DNA from: JANQQJ01 sp046290575 | GTDB taxonomy: Bacteria; Pseudomonadota; Alphaproteobacteria; SMXS01 | Direction of reading: 5' to 3' | DNA: 64,000 nucleotides | NCBI GenBank assembly: GCA_046290575.1 | Contig: JBKAGX010000001.1 | Coordinates: 682,001-746,000 of the forward strand | Shown: piece by piece, positions 33,860 to 42,443 of the stretch | Numbering within the stretch: position 1 is the stretch's first letter | Layout of the letters: each line of letters opens with the position of its first letter | Position numbers and translations under genes: made by a program | Notes under the pieces: generated by a model | Told to the model about the DNA's origin: nothing | What the model saw: only the letters and a program-made list of their open reading frames with translations | Database searches by the model: none

Positions 33860-34744
33860 TTACTCCGCGGCGTCTTCCAGCTTATCTTCCGTCCGCAACT
33901 CGAAGTCCGATGCGTCGTGCCGCTCGCGAAGCTGCTTTGACTTGTCCTCGCCCCAGACCCGGTTAACCATCCGGCCCCGCTTCACCCCTTCGCGCTCACC
34001 GATTTCGTCGGTCCACCGATTGACGTGCTTGTAGGACGGCGCATCGAGGAACGTTGCGGAATCGTCGTACAAATCGCCCTTCAACAGGCGCCCATACCAG
34101 GGGTACACGGCCATGTCGGCGATGCTGTATTCGTCGCCCGCCAGATATTGAACATCAGCAAGCCGCCGGTCCAGCACGTCAAGCTGGCGTTTCACTTCCA
34201 TGCTGAAGCGGTTGATCGGGTACTCCCACTTCTTCGGTGCATAGGCATAGAAGTGGCCGAAGCCGCCACCCAGATAGGGCGCGCTGCCCATCTGCCAGAA
34301 CAGCCAGGACAGGGCCTCGCCGCGCTTCGTGATATCGGTGGGCATGAACTTGCCGAATTTTTCCGACAGGTACATCAGGATCGCACCGGACTCGAAGACG
34401 CGGGTCGGCTGTGGCGTGCTGACATCCAGCAGGGCCGGGATCTTGGAGTTCGGGTTCACGTCGACGAACCCGCTGCCGAACTGGTCGCCGTCACCGATAT
34501 TGATGAAATAGGCGTCGTATTCCGCTTCCTCGATGCCGAGCGCCAGCAGCTCTTCGAACATGATCGTGACCTTGACGCCATTGGGCGTGGCCAGCGAATA
34601 GAGCTGATGCGGATGCTTGCCGACCGGCAGCTCCTTGTCATGGGTTGGGCCGGCGATGGGGCGGTTGATATTGGCAAATCGCCCGCCGCTTTCCTTGTCC
34701 CAGGTCCAGACTTTTGGCGGTTCGTATTCGGTTCCGTCGCTCAT
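33860..34744 (-). CDS. yghU: YghU-type glutathione transferase (disulfide-bond oxidoreductase)
   Basis: 294 aa. It has the long N-terminal extension and TPNGVKVTIMFEEL start of the thioredoxin-like domain found in YghU, followed by FGSGFVDVNPNSKIPAL and an ESGAILMYLSEKFGKF helix. The helical domain has WQMGSAPYLGGGFGHFY, all hallmarks of the nu-class YghU group that reduces disulfides with two glutathiones. ATG at 34744 is chosen, with AAGGG about 12 nt upstream. TTG at 34756 is too close to that box. It follows the aldo/keto reductase gene by 8 bp. Confidence 0.9.
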   Translation of the reverse strand: MSDGTEYEPPKVWTWDKESGGRFANINRPIAGPTHDKELPVGKHPHQLYSLATPNGVKVTIMFEELLALGIEEAEYDAYFINIGDGDQFGSGFVDVNPNSKIPALLDVSTPQPTRVFESGAILMYLSEKFGKFMPTDITKRGEALSWLFWQMGSAPYLGGGFGHFYAYAPKKWEYPINRFSMEVKRQLDVLDRRLADVQYLAGDEYSIADMAVYPWYGRLLKGDLYDDSATFLDAPSYKHVNRWTDEIGEREGVKRGRMVNRVWGEDKSKQLRERHDASDFELRTEDKLEDAAE

Positions 34745-34752
34745 GATCTTGA

Positions 34753-35772
34753 TCAACCCTTCAATGTGGTCTGGCCCAGCATCGGCAGTCTGCCGACCAT
34801 GCCGAGCACCGGGTGCGGGATATAGGGCGCTTCCAGCGCCGCGACCTCTTCGTCGGTCAGTTCAAGGTCGAGTGCGGCCACCGCATCGGGCAAATGGTGC
34901 TCTTTCGTCGCGCCGATAATCGGTGACGTCATGCCGGGTCGGCTCAAGAGCCATGCCATGGCAATTTGGGCACGGGGCACGCCCCGGCCTTCAGCAACCT
35001 GGGCAACCGCCTCGACAACCTTTCTGTCGGCGTCGGCGGTGCCGCCGTAAAGTTGATCGCCGAACTCGTCCGCCTGCGACCGCTCGGTCTGTTCGTCCCA
35101 ATCGCGGGTCAGACGCCCACGCGCCAGCGGGCTCCATGGCATCACCGCGATCCCTTGATCTTCGCACAGCGGAATCATCTCCCGCTCCTCCTCGCGGTAG
35201 AGCAGATTGTAGTGGTTCTGCATGGAGATGAATTGCGACCAGCCGTTCATCTTCGACACATGGATGGTCTTCATGAACTGCCAGGCAAACATGGAAGACG
35301 CACCGATATAGCGGACCTTGCCCGATTTCACGATGTCGTTCAGCGCTTCCATCGTTTCTTCGATGGGCGTGTTGTAGTCCCAGCGATGGATCTGATAGAG
35401 GTCGATATAGTCCATGCCCAGACGGGTCAGGCTGTCATCGACCGCCTGGAACAACGCCTTGCGCGACAGGCCCACCGTATTGGGTGCCTGCCGCCAGGGC
35501 GCGAACGCCTTGGTGGCCACGACAATTTCATCCCGGTTGCAGAAATCGGCCAACGCCCGGCCGGTAATTTCTTCCGACGTGCCGCCGGAATAGGCATTGG
35601 CCGTATCAAAGAAATTGATCCCGGCCTCCACCGCCTGACGGATCAGCGGCCGGCTGGCCTCTTCATCCAGGGTCCAGTCATGGGTGCCCTGGCCGGAGAC
35701 ACCATAGGTCATGCATCCCAGACACAGGCGGGAGACCTGCAGGCCGGTGTTGCCGAAAGTGGTGTATTGCAT
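34753..35772 (-). CDS. Aldo/keto reductase
   Basis: 339 aa. The N-terminus LCLGCMTYG, FFDTANAYSGG (catalytic Asp and Tyr), VATKAFAPW (Lys) and LYQIHRWDYNTP (His) give the complete AKR tetrad. Late segments AVMPWSPLARGRLTRDW and SPIIGATKEHHLPDAV bind NADPH. The start is ATG at 35772, 5 nt after the thiolase stop at 35778. An extended frame upstream overlaps the thiolase gene. It belongs to the thiolase-AKR-YghU operon on the minus strand. Confidence 0.92.
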   Translation of the reverse strand: MQYTTFGNTGLQVSRLCLGCMTYGVSGQGTHDWTLDEEASRPLIRQAVEAGINFFDTANAYSGGTSEEITGRALADFCNRDEIVVATKAFAPWRQAPNTVGLSRKALFQAVDDSLTRLGMDYIDLYQIHRWDYNTPIEETMEALNDIVKSGKVRYIGASSMFAWQFMKTIHVSKMNGWSQFISMQNHYNLLYREEEREMIPLCEDQGIAVMPWSPLARGRLTRDWDEQTERSQADEFGDQLYGGTADADRKVVEAVAQVAEGRGVPRAQIAMAWLLSRPGMTSPIIGATKEHHLPDAVAALDLELTDEEVAALEAPYIPHPVLGMVGRLPMLGQTTLKG

Positions 35773-35777
35773 CGTCG

Positions 35778-37013
35778 TCAGACGCGCTCGACGATGATCG
35801 CCGGGGCCATGCCGCCCGCCGCACACATGGTCACAAGGCCGCGCTTGAGGTCGCGGCGTTCCAGCTCATCAACCAGCGTGCCGATCAGCACTGACCCGGT
35901 TGCGCCGATGGGATGACCCAGGGCAATCGAGCCGCCATTGACGTTTACCTTGTCGCGGTCAAGGTCCAGATCGCGGATGAACTTTTCAGCGACGACGGCA
36001 AAGGCTTCGTTGATTTCCCAAAGGTCGATGTCGTCCTTGGTGAGACCGGCTTTTTCCAGAACCTTCCGGGCGGCGGGCACCGGCGCATTCAGCATCAGGG
36101 TGGGGCAGTCGCCGACATTGGCATAAGCGGTGATCTTGGCGCGCGCCTTCATGCCGTTCTTTGCGGCGTAGTCGGGGGAGGCCAGTAGCAGCGCTGCAGA
36201 CCCATCGACGACGCCGGAGCTGTTGCCCGCGTGGTGCACATGGTTGAAGTCCAGCCCGGTATATTTCTGCTGGATCAGCTTGCGGAACGTGGTGCCCTGT
36301 TCGTCCAGCTCGAAATCGGCCATGGCGTGGAAGGAGGGCTTCAAGCCAGCCAGTGCGTCTGCTGTGGTCTGCGGGCGCGGAAATTCTTCCCGGTCCAGCG
36401 CCAGCGAGCCGTCTTCGTTGTAGACCGGCACCAGGCTCTTCTCGAACCGGTTGGCCTCAATGGCAGCAGCAGCTTTTTGCTGGCTTTCCAGCGCCAGCGA
36501 ATCGACGGCCTCGCGGTCGATGCCTTCCAGAGTCGCAATGGCATCGGCGCAGACACCCTGATGCGATTGCGGGTGCATGGCGCGCAGGCGCATATTGCCC
36601 CGGTCCATCAGCGCGGGGCCGTCGCTGCGCAGCGAGCCGGTGTAGGACATCATCTCGGTGCCGCCGGCGATCACCAGATCTTCCATGCCCGACATGATTG
36701 AGGCCGCCGCCATGTTGACGGTGGTGATGCCGGAGCCACAGAACCGGTCCAGCGTTACGCCGCTGGCTTTGGTGTCATAGCCCGCGTCAAGTGCGGCCAT
36801 GCGGCCCAGATCGGCGCCCTGCATGCCCACCTGGGTCGAAGTGCCCCAGATGATGTCATCGATTTCTTCGGTCTTCAGGCTGTTGCGTTCGGCCACGGCT
36901 TTTAGAACCGTGGAGGACAGCTGCTGCGGGTGGATGTCGGCGAGGGCGCCTTTGCCGACCTTGCCGATGCCGCGCGGGGTCCGGACGGCGTCGATGATCA
37001 ATGCTTCGGTCAT
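35778..37013 (-). CDS. Acetyl-CoA C-acyltransferase (thiolase)
   Basis: 411 aa. It is a canonical type I/II thiolase: nucleophile Cys in DRFCGSGITT, NEAFAVV, GHPIGATGS with the catalytic His, and the second Cys in TMCAAGGMAPA. It cleaves 3-ketoacyl-CoA with CoA, or condenses acetyl-CoA units. Sequence features such as GVCADAIATLEGI place it with FadA-like acyltransferases, probably of beta-oxidation. It heads the minus-strand run with AKR and YghU and is divergent from the DUF2177 gene at 37191 across 177 bp. Confidence 0.95.
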   Translation of the reverse strand: MTEALIIDAVRTPRGIGKVGKGALADIHPQQLSSTVLKAVAERNSLKTEEIDDIIWGTSTQVGMQGADLGRMAALDAGYDTKASGVTLDRFCGSGITTVNMAAASIMSGMEDLVIAGGTEMMSYTGSLRSDGPALMDRGNMRLRAMHPQSHQGVCADAIATLEGIDREAVDSLALESQQKAAAAIEANRFEKSLVPVYNEDGSLALDREEFPRPQTTADALAGLKPSFHAMADFELDEQGTTFRKLIQQKYTGLDFNHVHHAGNSSGVVDGSAALLLASPDYAAKNGMKARAKITAYANVGDCPTLMLNAPVPAARKVLEKAGLTKDDIDLWEINEAFAVVAEKFIRDLDLDRDKVNVNGGSIALGHPIGATGSVLIGTLVDELERRDLKRGLVTMCAAGGMAPAIIVERV

Positions 37014-37190
37014 GGATTTTCCTTCGGAACTGGTTTCTTTATTGGACGCGTGTTTTAGCCTGTTTGGCAGCGCCCGTCGAATCTGCAGAGGGTGCGCCTG
37101 TGCACAAGTTGCGTGCCAGTGTGATCGCCTTTTGCCGCAGCTTCGTTTAAGTCATGAAAGATCGTCCACACTTGAGGAGCCCGCCAAAAG

Positions 37191-37601
37191 ATGACCTATG
37201 TCGCGCTTTATGTCGTTACGATGATCGTGTTTCTCGGCGTCGATGCGTTGTGGCTGAAATATGTCATGAACCCGCTGTTTCAGGCGCATATCGGCGACCT
37301 GATGGCCCCGGAACTAAGGCTTTGGGTCGCGGGGCTGTTCTATCTCTTCTATATCGCGGGGATCATTTACTTTGCTCAGCTGCCGGGCTTGCGCAGCGGC
37401 AGCATGCAGCTTGTTCTGATCAACGGCGCGATCCTGGGCTTTCTGGCGTATGGCACCTATGAAGCCACCAATATGGCGACGCTGCGGGGCTGGTCCTGGT
37501 CGATGGTCGCGGTCGATGTGGCCTGGGGCACTTTTCTCACGGCGATGTCCGCCTGGGTGGGACTTACTGTTGTCAAAGCGCTCGGCTTGGCCGGGAACTA
37601 A
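37191..37601 (+). CDS. DUF2177 family membrane protein
   Basis: 136 aa with four hydrophobic spans (about residues 3-22, 42-62, 70-90, 106-130). The N-terminal VVTMIVFLGVDALWLKYVM and the central NGAILGFLAYGTYEATNMATLRGW are the conserved features of DUF2177. The function is unknown. In other bacteria the family is found near cryptochromes, desaturases and photolyase-like genes. A GAGGAG box lies about 12 nt upstream. Its stop overlaps the convergent alcohol dehydrogenase gene by 4 bp. Confidence 0.88.
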   Translation: MTYVALYVVTMIVFLGVDALWLKYVMNPLFQAHIGDLMAPELRLWVAGLFYLFYIAGIIYFAQLPGLRSGSMQLVLINGAILGFLAYGTYEATNMATLRGWSWSMVAVDVAWGTFLTAMSAWVGLTVVKALGLAGN

Positions 37602-38710
37602 TAAACCACAACAGACCGGATCGACTTGCCTTCATGCATCAGGTCGAAGGCGGTGTTGATCTCATCTAAAGGCATGGTGTGTGTGATCAGATCGTCGATG
37701 TTGATCTTGCCGTCCATATACCAGTCGACGATCTTGGGTACATCGGTGCGGCCCCTGGCGCCACCGAACGCGGTACCTTTCCACACGCGGCCGGTGACCA
37801 ACTGGAAAGGGCGGGTGGCGATTTCCCGGCCGGCTTCAGCGACACCAATGATAACGGATTCGCCCCAGCCCCGGTGACAGCATTCCAGCGCCTGCCGCAT
37901 CACCTCGGTATTGCCGGTGCAGTCGAAGGAATAATCTGCGCCGCCATCGGTCAGATCGACAATGGCGTCGACCACCTTGTCGTTGCCGACGTCCAGCGGG
38001 TTGATGAAGTCGGTCATGCCAAAGGCCTCGGCCATCGCCCGCTTGGCCGGGTTGATGTCGATGCCGATGATCCTGTCTGCGCCGACCATGCGCGCCCCCT
38101 GAATCACATTGAGGCCAATGCCGCCCAGGCCGAACACCGCCACATTCGAGCCGGGCTCGACTTTTGAGGTGTAAATCACCGCGCCAATGCCTGTGGTCAC
38201 GCCGCAGCCGATGTAGCAGATCTTGTCGAACGGTGCATCCTCGCGCACCTTGGCAAGCGCGATCTCCGGCATCACCGTGAAGTTCGAAAAGGTGGAGCAA
38301 CCCATATAGTGATAGAGCGTCTCCCCACCCTGCGAAAACCGTGACGTGCCGTCCGGCATGACGCCCTGACCCTGGGTGCCGCGGATCGAGGTGCACAGAT
38401 TGGACTTCTGGCTGCGGCAGGTTTTGCACTCCCGGCATTCCGGTGTGTAAAGCGGGATCACATGATCGCCGGGTTTGACCGAGGTCACACCCGCACCAAC
38501 CTCGCGCACGATGCCCGCGCCCTCGTGGCCCAGGATGGATGGGAATATCCCCTCCGAGTCTTTTCCTTCCAGCGTATAGGCGTCGGTGTGGCAAATGCCT
38601 GTCGCCATCACTTCGACCAGCACTTCGCCTGCCTTCGGGCCATCCAGATCGACCTCGTCGATCACCAGCGGCTGGTTGGGTGCAACAGCAATGGCAGCAC
38701 GCGTTTTCAT
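37598..38710 (-). CDS. frmA: S-(hydroxymethyl)glutathione dehydrogenase / class III alcohol dehydrogenase
   Basis: 370 aa, full length for class III ADH. It oxidises S-hydroxymethylglutathione with NAD+ and also reduces S-nitrosoglutathione. Catalytic zinc ligands are in TGICHTD, LGHEGAG and the later GCGVTTGIG. The structural zinc has C-x2-C-x2-C-x7-C in the CRECKTCRSQKSNLC loop, and FGLGGIGLNVIQG binds the cofactor. It could remove formaldehyde released by demethylating Rieske or FadH-like enzymes (inference). It is divergent from the TetR gene, whose palindrome at 38808-38821 may also affect it. Confidence 0.95.
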   Translation of the reverse strand: MKTRAAIAVAPNQPLVIDEVDLDGPKAGEVLVEVMATGICHTDAYTLEGKDSEGIFPSILGHEGAGIVREVGAGVTSVKPGDHVIPLYTPECRECKTCRSQKSNLCTSIRGTQGQGVMPDGTSRFSQGGETLYHYMGCSTFSNFTVMPEIALAKVREDAPFDKICYIGCGVTTGIGAVIYTSKVEPGSNVAVFGLGGIGLNVIQGARMVGADRIIGIDINPAKRAMAEAFGMTDFINPLDVGNDKVVDAIVDLTDGGADYSFDCTGNTEVMRQALECCHRGWGESVIIGVAEAGREIATRPFQLVTGRVWKGTAFGGARGRTDVPKIVDWYMDGKINIDDLITHTMPLDEINTAFDLMHEGKSIRSVVVY

Positions 38711-38807
38711 GGCAGCATCCCTTCAGAGTCCTGTCTCAGAATTACGCGCCTATGCAGGCACAGTACGCCTCTGAAAACAATGCCTGATGTCATCTATTGA
38801 CTATGTT

Positions 38808-38821
38808 TCAAACATGTTTGA
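38808..38821. promoter_or_regulatory. Perfect 14-bp palindrome, candidate TetR operator
   Basis: TCAAACATGTTTGA is a perfect dyad about 100 bp from the frmA start and 12 bp before the TetR ATG at 38833. A third half-site-like copy (ATGTTTG) follows directly at 38821-38827. A possible -35 TTGACT lies just upstream at 38797-38802, so bound repressor would block transcription of the TetR gene and its downstream Rieske and hydrolase genes. Confidence 0.6.
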
Positions 38822-38832
38822 TGTTTGTTTTC

Positions 38833-39459
38833 ATGAAAAAGGTGAGTCGCAGTAAAGTCGAACCCAAGGCGGATCCGAAGGAAGATATCCTGCGCGCCGC
38901 GGAACATATTCTGGGGACAAGTGGCGTTGATGCCGCGACGGTTCGCGCTATTACCGGCCTGGCGGGCGTCAACACGGCAGCCGTAAACTACCATTTCGGG
39001 TCGCGGGACGATTTGTTCCAGGTGATCTGTGGACGGCGGATGCAGCCCGCGAACCGCGCGATTCTAGATCATCTGGATGCACTGGAGGTCAGGCCGGAAC
39101 GGCCGCGGGTGGCGGACATTTTTCGCCCGCTCGTTGAGACAGCGTTGACGGTCTGGGTGCAGGACGATGTGCTGCGCGCGCTTCGGTCCTTGTTGTTTTT
39201 AAACCCACAGACCGTGGAATCGCTCAACGTTTCACAGATGGGTGAGATCTATGCGCGGATGCGCGGCGCGCTGCGGCAGGCCTGTCCTGAGATGGCCGTG
39301 CAGGACGTTCGACGCCGCTTCCAACTGGCTATGGGGACGATCATGAACACCGTGCACCAGGAAGACGCCGAATTCGTCTGGTCGCATGATGAGATTACAG
39401 TCGACGATCTGGTGGCGTTCATCGCCGCCGGGTTCGGGGAGGCCGATCATGGATCATGA
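38833..39459 (+). CDS. TetR/AcrR-family transcriptional regulator
   Basis: About 208 aa. The HTH runs through KEDILRAAEHILGTSGVDAATVRAITGLAGVNTAAVNYHFGSRDDLF, with the TetR-typical NYHFGSRDDLF end. The rest is an all-helical ligand domain of CecR-like length. The start is uncertain. ATG at 38833 lacks a clear box, GTG at 38842 directly follows AAAAAGG, and the earliest opening at 38797 would place the palindrome inside the gene. The gene overlaps the next Rieske gene by 11 bp, so it probably controls its own operon (Rieske and amidohydrolase). Confidence 0.88.
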   Translation: MKKVSRSKVEPKADPKEDILRAAEHILGTSGVDAATVRAITGLAGVNTAAVNYHFGSRDDLFQVICGRRMQPANRAILDHLDALEVRPERPRVADIFRPLVETALTVWVQDDVLRALRSLLFLNPQTVESLNVSQMGEIYARMRGALRQACPEMAVQDVRRRFQLAMGTIMNTVHQEDAEFVWSHDEITVDDLVAFIAAGFGEADHGS

Positions 39460-40672
39460 AACCGTCGAAAAGCTCAGGGTCGCCATCGAGGCTGAATTTG
39501 GCCGAAACGCCCCACCGGAGGGTTTTCCCAACCTGCCGCGTATCCCCGCCGAGCGCTATATGGATCCGGCCTTTTTCGAACTGGAACGCGCCCGCGTGTT
39601 CGACCGATCGTGGCTTTATGTCGGCACAAAATGGGATTTCCCCGAAACGGGCAGCTTCAAGGTTTTTGATAATATGGGCCGGGCCCAGGTGCTGATGGTA
39701 CGCGGCAAGGACAACCGAATCCGCGCGTTCTACAACACCTGCTGCCACCGCGGCGCAACGGTAATCCGCGACGAATGTGGTACGGCCAAGGGTGGGCGCT
39801 TCAGCTGTCAGTTCCATGCCTGGACCTATGATTTGGAAGGCCGGCTTGTCGGCATTCCCGACAAGCGAGATTTTGCCAACGACCCGTCGCTGGAGAACAC
39901 TGGCCTGCACCCGATCCGTTGCGAGGAATGGTGCGGCTTTGTCTTCATCAACCTGTCAGACGATGCGCCTGACCTGCTGAGCTGGTTGGGGCCGGTCGCC
40001 GAAGACTTCGCCTGGGTTGATGGCCTGCGCCCCTCCCATCGGCGCGAACGGCTGCTGGCCTGCAACTGGCGGGTGGCGATAGAGGCATTTATCGAGGTCT
40101 ATCACATCGCGACGGTTCATCCCGAGACGGTGGGCCAGGGGCTGAACCACCATGGCACCGTGTCGAACTTTTACCCGCACGGCCATTCGCGCATGATCGT
40201 GCCCAACCCGGACTGGCATGACCCGGACAAGGTGCGACCAGACAATAATGGCCATGACCCGGCTTATGGGTTCAGGGGTGAGGCCAGCGTCTCCTACAAT
40301 CTGTTCCCCAATGTGTTGGTGCCTGCAGGGCAGACAGGTTTTACGCTGATGGAGTTCTGGCCGGTCGATGCAACCCACACACGGCTCGTGACCTCCTGCG
40401 TCGAACCGGACGATATCGAGGACGAACCGCGCAAGGTCCGTCAGGATTTCTTCGACACGATCATGGATGAAGACACCTGGAATATGGAGCACATCCAGCA
40501 CTCCTATCAGGCGCCGCATTTCAAGGGGCCCAAGATTGGCGTGCACGAAAAACGCATCTACTACCTGGAAGAATCCATCGAGCGGATGATCGGTCCGGAA
40601 AAGGTGCCTGACGCGCTGCGCGTCGAACTGCTGCTGGATAAATACATTGTTAGCACACCGCAGGCGGTTTAG
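39449..40672 (+). CDS. Rieske aromatic-ring-hydroxylating oxygenase alpha subunit
   Basis: 407 aa. [2Fe-2S] ligands are C98-x-H100 (CCHRG) and C120-x2-H123 (CQFHAW, where HAW replaces the common HGW). The catalytic motif EAFIEVYHIATVH gives H219 and H224, with Glu in place of the bridging Asp. ATG at 39449 has GGGGAGG at 39437-39443 and lies inside the end of the TetR gene. It is probably induced by the ligand of that regulator. An amidohydrolase gene follows 31 bp later. No beta subunit or reductase is nearby. Confidence 0.93.
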   Translation: MDHETVEKLRVAIEAEFGRNAPPEGFPNLPRIPAERYMDPAFFELERARVFDRSWLYVGTKWDFPETGSFKVFDNMGRAQVLMVRGKDNRIRAFYNTCCHRGATVIRDECGTAKGGRFSCQFHAWTYDLEGRLVGIPDKRDFANDPSLENTGLHPIRCEEWCGFVFINLSDDAPDLLSWLGPVAEDFAWVDGLRPSHRRERLLACNWRVAIEAFIEVYHIATVHPETVGQGLNHHGTVSNFYPHGHSRMIVPNPDWHDPDKVRPDNNGHDPAYGFRGEASVSYNLFPNVLVPAGQTGFTLMEFWPVDATHTRLVTSCVEPDDIEDEPRKVRQDFFDTIMDEDTWNMEHIQHSYQAPHFKGPKIGVHEKRIYYLEESIERMIGPEKVPDALRVELLLDKYIVSTPQAV

Positions 40673-40703
40673 CCGCCGCCTGACCTGAAACGAGGGAATA
40701 ACC

Positions 40704-42443
40704 ATGTCTGACTACGACATTCTGATCCGCAACGGGACGGTCATCGACGGGACAACAATTCCCCGGTTCAAAGCCGATGTTGGTATCAAGGACGGTCGGG
40801 TCGCCAAAATCGGCGGCATCGCCCGCACCGCCAGTGCCGAAAAAGAAATAAACGCCGAAGGCAATATCGTCGCGCCCGGTTATATCGACATCCATACCCA
40901 TTACGATGCCCAGATCCTGTGGGATCCCTATTGCACCATTTCCGGCTGGCACGGCGTGACCTCGGTGCTGCTGGGCAATTGCGGCTTCGGCTTCGCGCCG
41001 ATCCCACCCCATATGCGCGAGCGCGCCCAGATGATGATGACCCGCAACGAAGCGATCTCTTTCGACACCATGAAAGAGGGCATGGAGTGGGACAAACACG
41101 GTTGGGAGACCCTGCCGGACTGGATCGACCATCTGAAGCGCATCCCCAAAGGTGTGAACTGCCAGACCCTGGTACCGCTCAACCCGGTCTATGCCTATGT
41201 GATGGGCAGCGTGGAAGAGGCGAAGAGCCGCCGTCCGACCGCCGATGAGAAGGAGCAGATGTTCAAGATCATGCACGAGGCGATGGACTATGGCGCTTGC
41301 GGGTTCTCCTACCAGCGCTGCGGCGTGCCCTCAGTGCAGCCGGATTGGGACGGCACGCCGATGCCGACCGACGTGATCCCCGACCATGAGCTGATCGAAT
41401 TCGGCGCAGAACTCGCAAAACGTGGCGAGGGCTTTATCGAGATGTTCGATTCCTCGCCGTCGGATCATGACACGGTGGAAGACTTCATGACCTCATTGGC
41501 TGAAGCATCAGGTCGTCCGATCGTGCGCAATATTCTCCTGGCCAATGATGATCGCCCTGAAGATCACGAAAGGTTCCTCGACTGGCTTGACGAATCCCAC
41601 GAAAGGGGTCTGCAGGTGTTCGGGATGGGCTTTACCGTCCGCTCTCCAACAATCCTGACCTTCGAGGACTGGAGCCTGTGGGACAATGCTGCGGCATGGC
41701 ACGAGGTGATGAACGGGCCCTATGAACAGCGTGTGGCGATGATGAAGGATGAGGCGGTGCGCGAAAAGCTGCGCGCGGAGATTGACGCGCGGCTGGTCGG
41801 CGGGCTGGGCACCAGCGGGCCGGCGCAGGAGATGACCATGCATGGCGCGGACGGCTTTGCGCAGCTGGAAAAATATGAAAATCGCCCCGTTGCAGAGATT
41901 GCCGAAACCGAAGGCAAGCATGTGGCCGATGTGCTTCTCGACATCTCGCTGGAATCGGAGTTCAAGGCGGAGTTCGTCGGCAACGCCTATCCCACCTCGG
42001 CAGAGACAACTGCCAAGGTGCTGTCCAATCCCTATGTGGTGCCGGGCATCTCAGACGGCGGGGCGCATTGTCATTTCGTCGTTCAAGGCGCCTATCCGAC
42101 CGACCTGCTGGAATGGATGGTGCGCGAAGAAGGGCTGATCTCCGCCGAACAGGCGCATTATGGTTTGAGCCGCCTGCCCGCTCATATGTGCGGGCTGGGC
42201 GATCGCGGTATTTTGCGTGAAAACGCGCCTGCGGATGTTGTGATCTACGATCCCGAGACCATTCGCCGGACCCCGTCATGGGACAAAATGGAGAAGCTCT
42301 ACGATCAACCAGCGGGCGGCTGGCGTCGGTCGCAGAAGGCCGAAGGGCTGCACTACACCATGGTCAACGGCCAGATCACCTTCGAGGGGCAGGAGTGCAC
42401 CGGCGCAACCCCCGGCGAGGTGATGCTGAACAATATCAGTTAG
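40704..42443 (+). CDS. N-acyl-D-amino-acid deacylase-like amidohydrolase
   Basis: 579 aa, amidohydrolase superfamily. GYIDIHTHYDAQ near residue 60 holds the first metal His pair, LLGNCGFGFAP contains the Cys ligand typical of D-aminoacylases, and GISDGGAHCHF carries the late Asp. The C-terminal GLHYTMVNGQITFEG is the second beta-domain. The family removes acyl groups from D-amino acids, but many members are reassigned to other amides. It follows the TetR-controlled Rieske gene. The last 4 bp overlap the convergent CoA-transferase gene. Confidence 0.88.
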   Translation: MSDYDILIRNGTVIDGTTIPRFKADVGIKDGRVAKIGGIARTASAEKEINAEGNIVAPGYIDIHTHYDAQILWDPYCTISGWHGVTSVLLGNCGFGFAPIPPHMRERAQMMMTRNEAISFDTMKEGMEWDKHGWETLPDWIDHLKRIPKGVNCQTLVPLNPVYAYVMGSVEEAKSRRPTADEKEQMFKIMHEAMDYGACGFSYQRCGVPSVQPDWDGTPMPTDVIPDHELIEFGAELAKRGEGFIEMFDSSPSDHDTVEDFMTSLAEASGRPIVRNILLANDDRPEDHERFLDWLDESHERGLQVFGMGFTVRSPTILTFEDWSLWDNAAAWHEVMNGPYEQRVAMMKDEAVREKLRAEIDARLVGGLGTSGPAQEMTMHGADGFAQLEKYENRPVAEIAETEGKHVADVLLDISLESEFKAEFVGNAYPTSAETTAKVLSNPYVVPGISDGGAHCHFVVQGAYPTDLLEWMVREEGLISAEQAHYGLSRLPAHMCGLGDRGILRENAPADVVIYDPETIRRTPSWDKMEKLYDQPAGGWRRSQKAEGLHYTMVNGQITFEGQECTGATPGEVMLNNIS

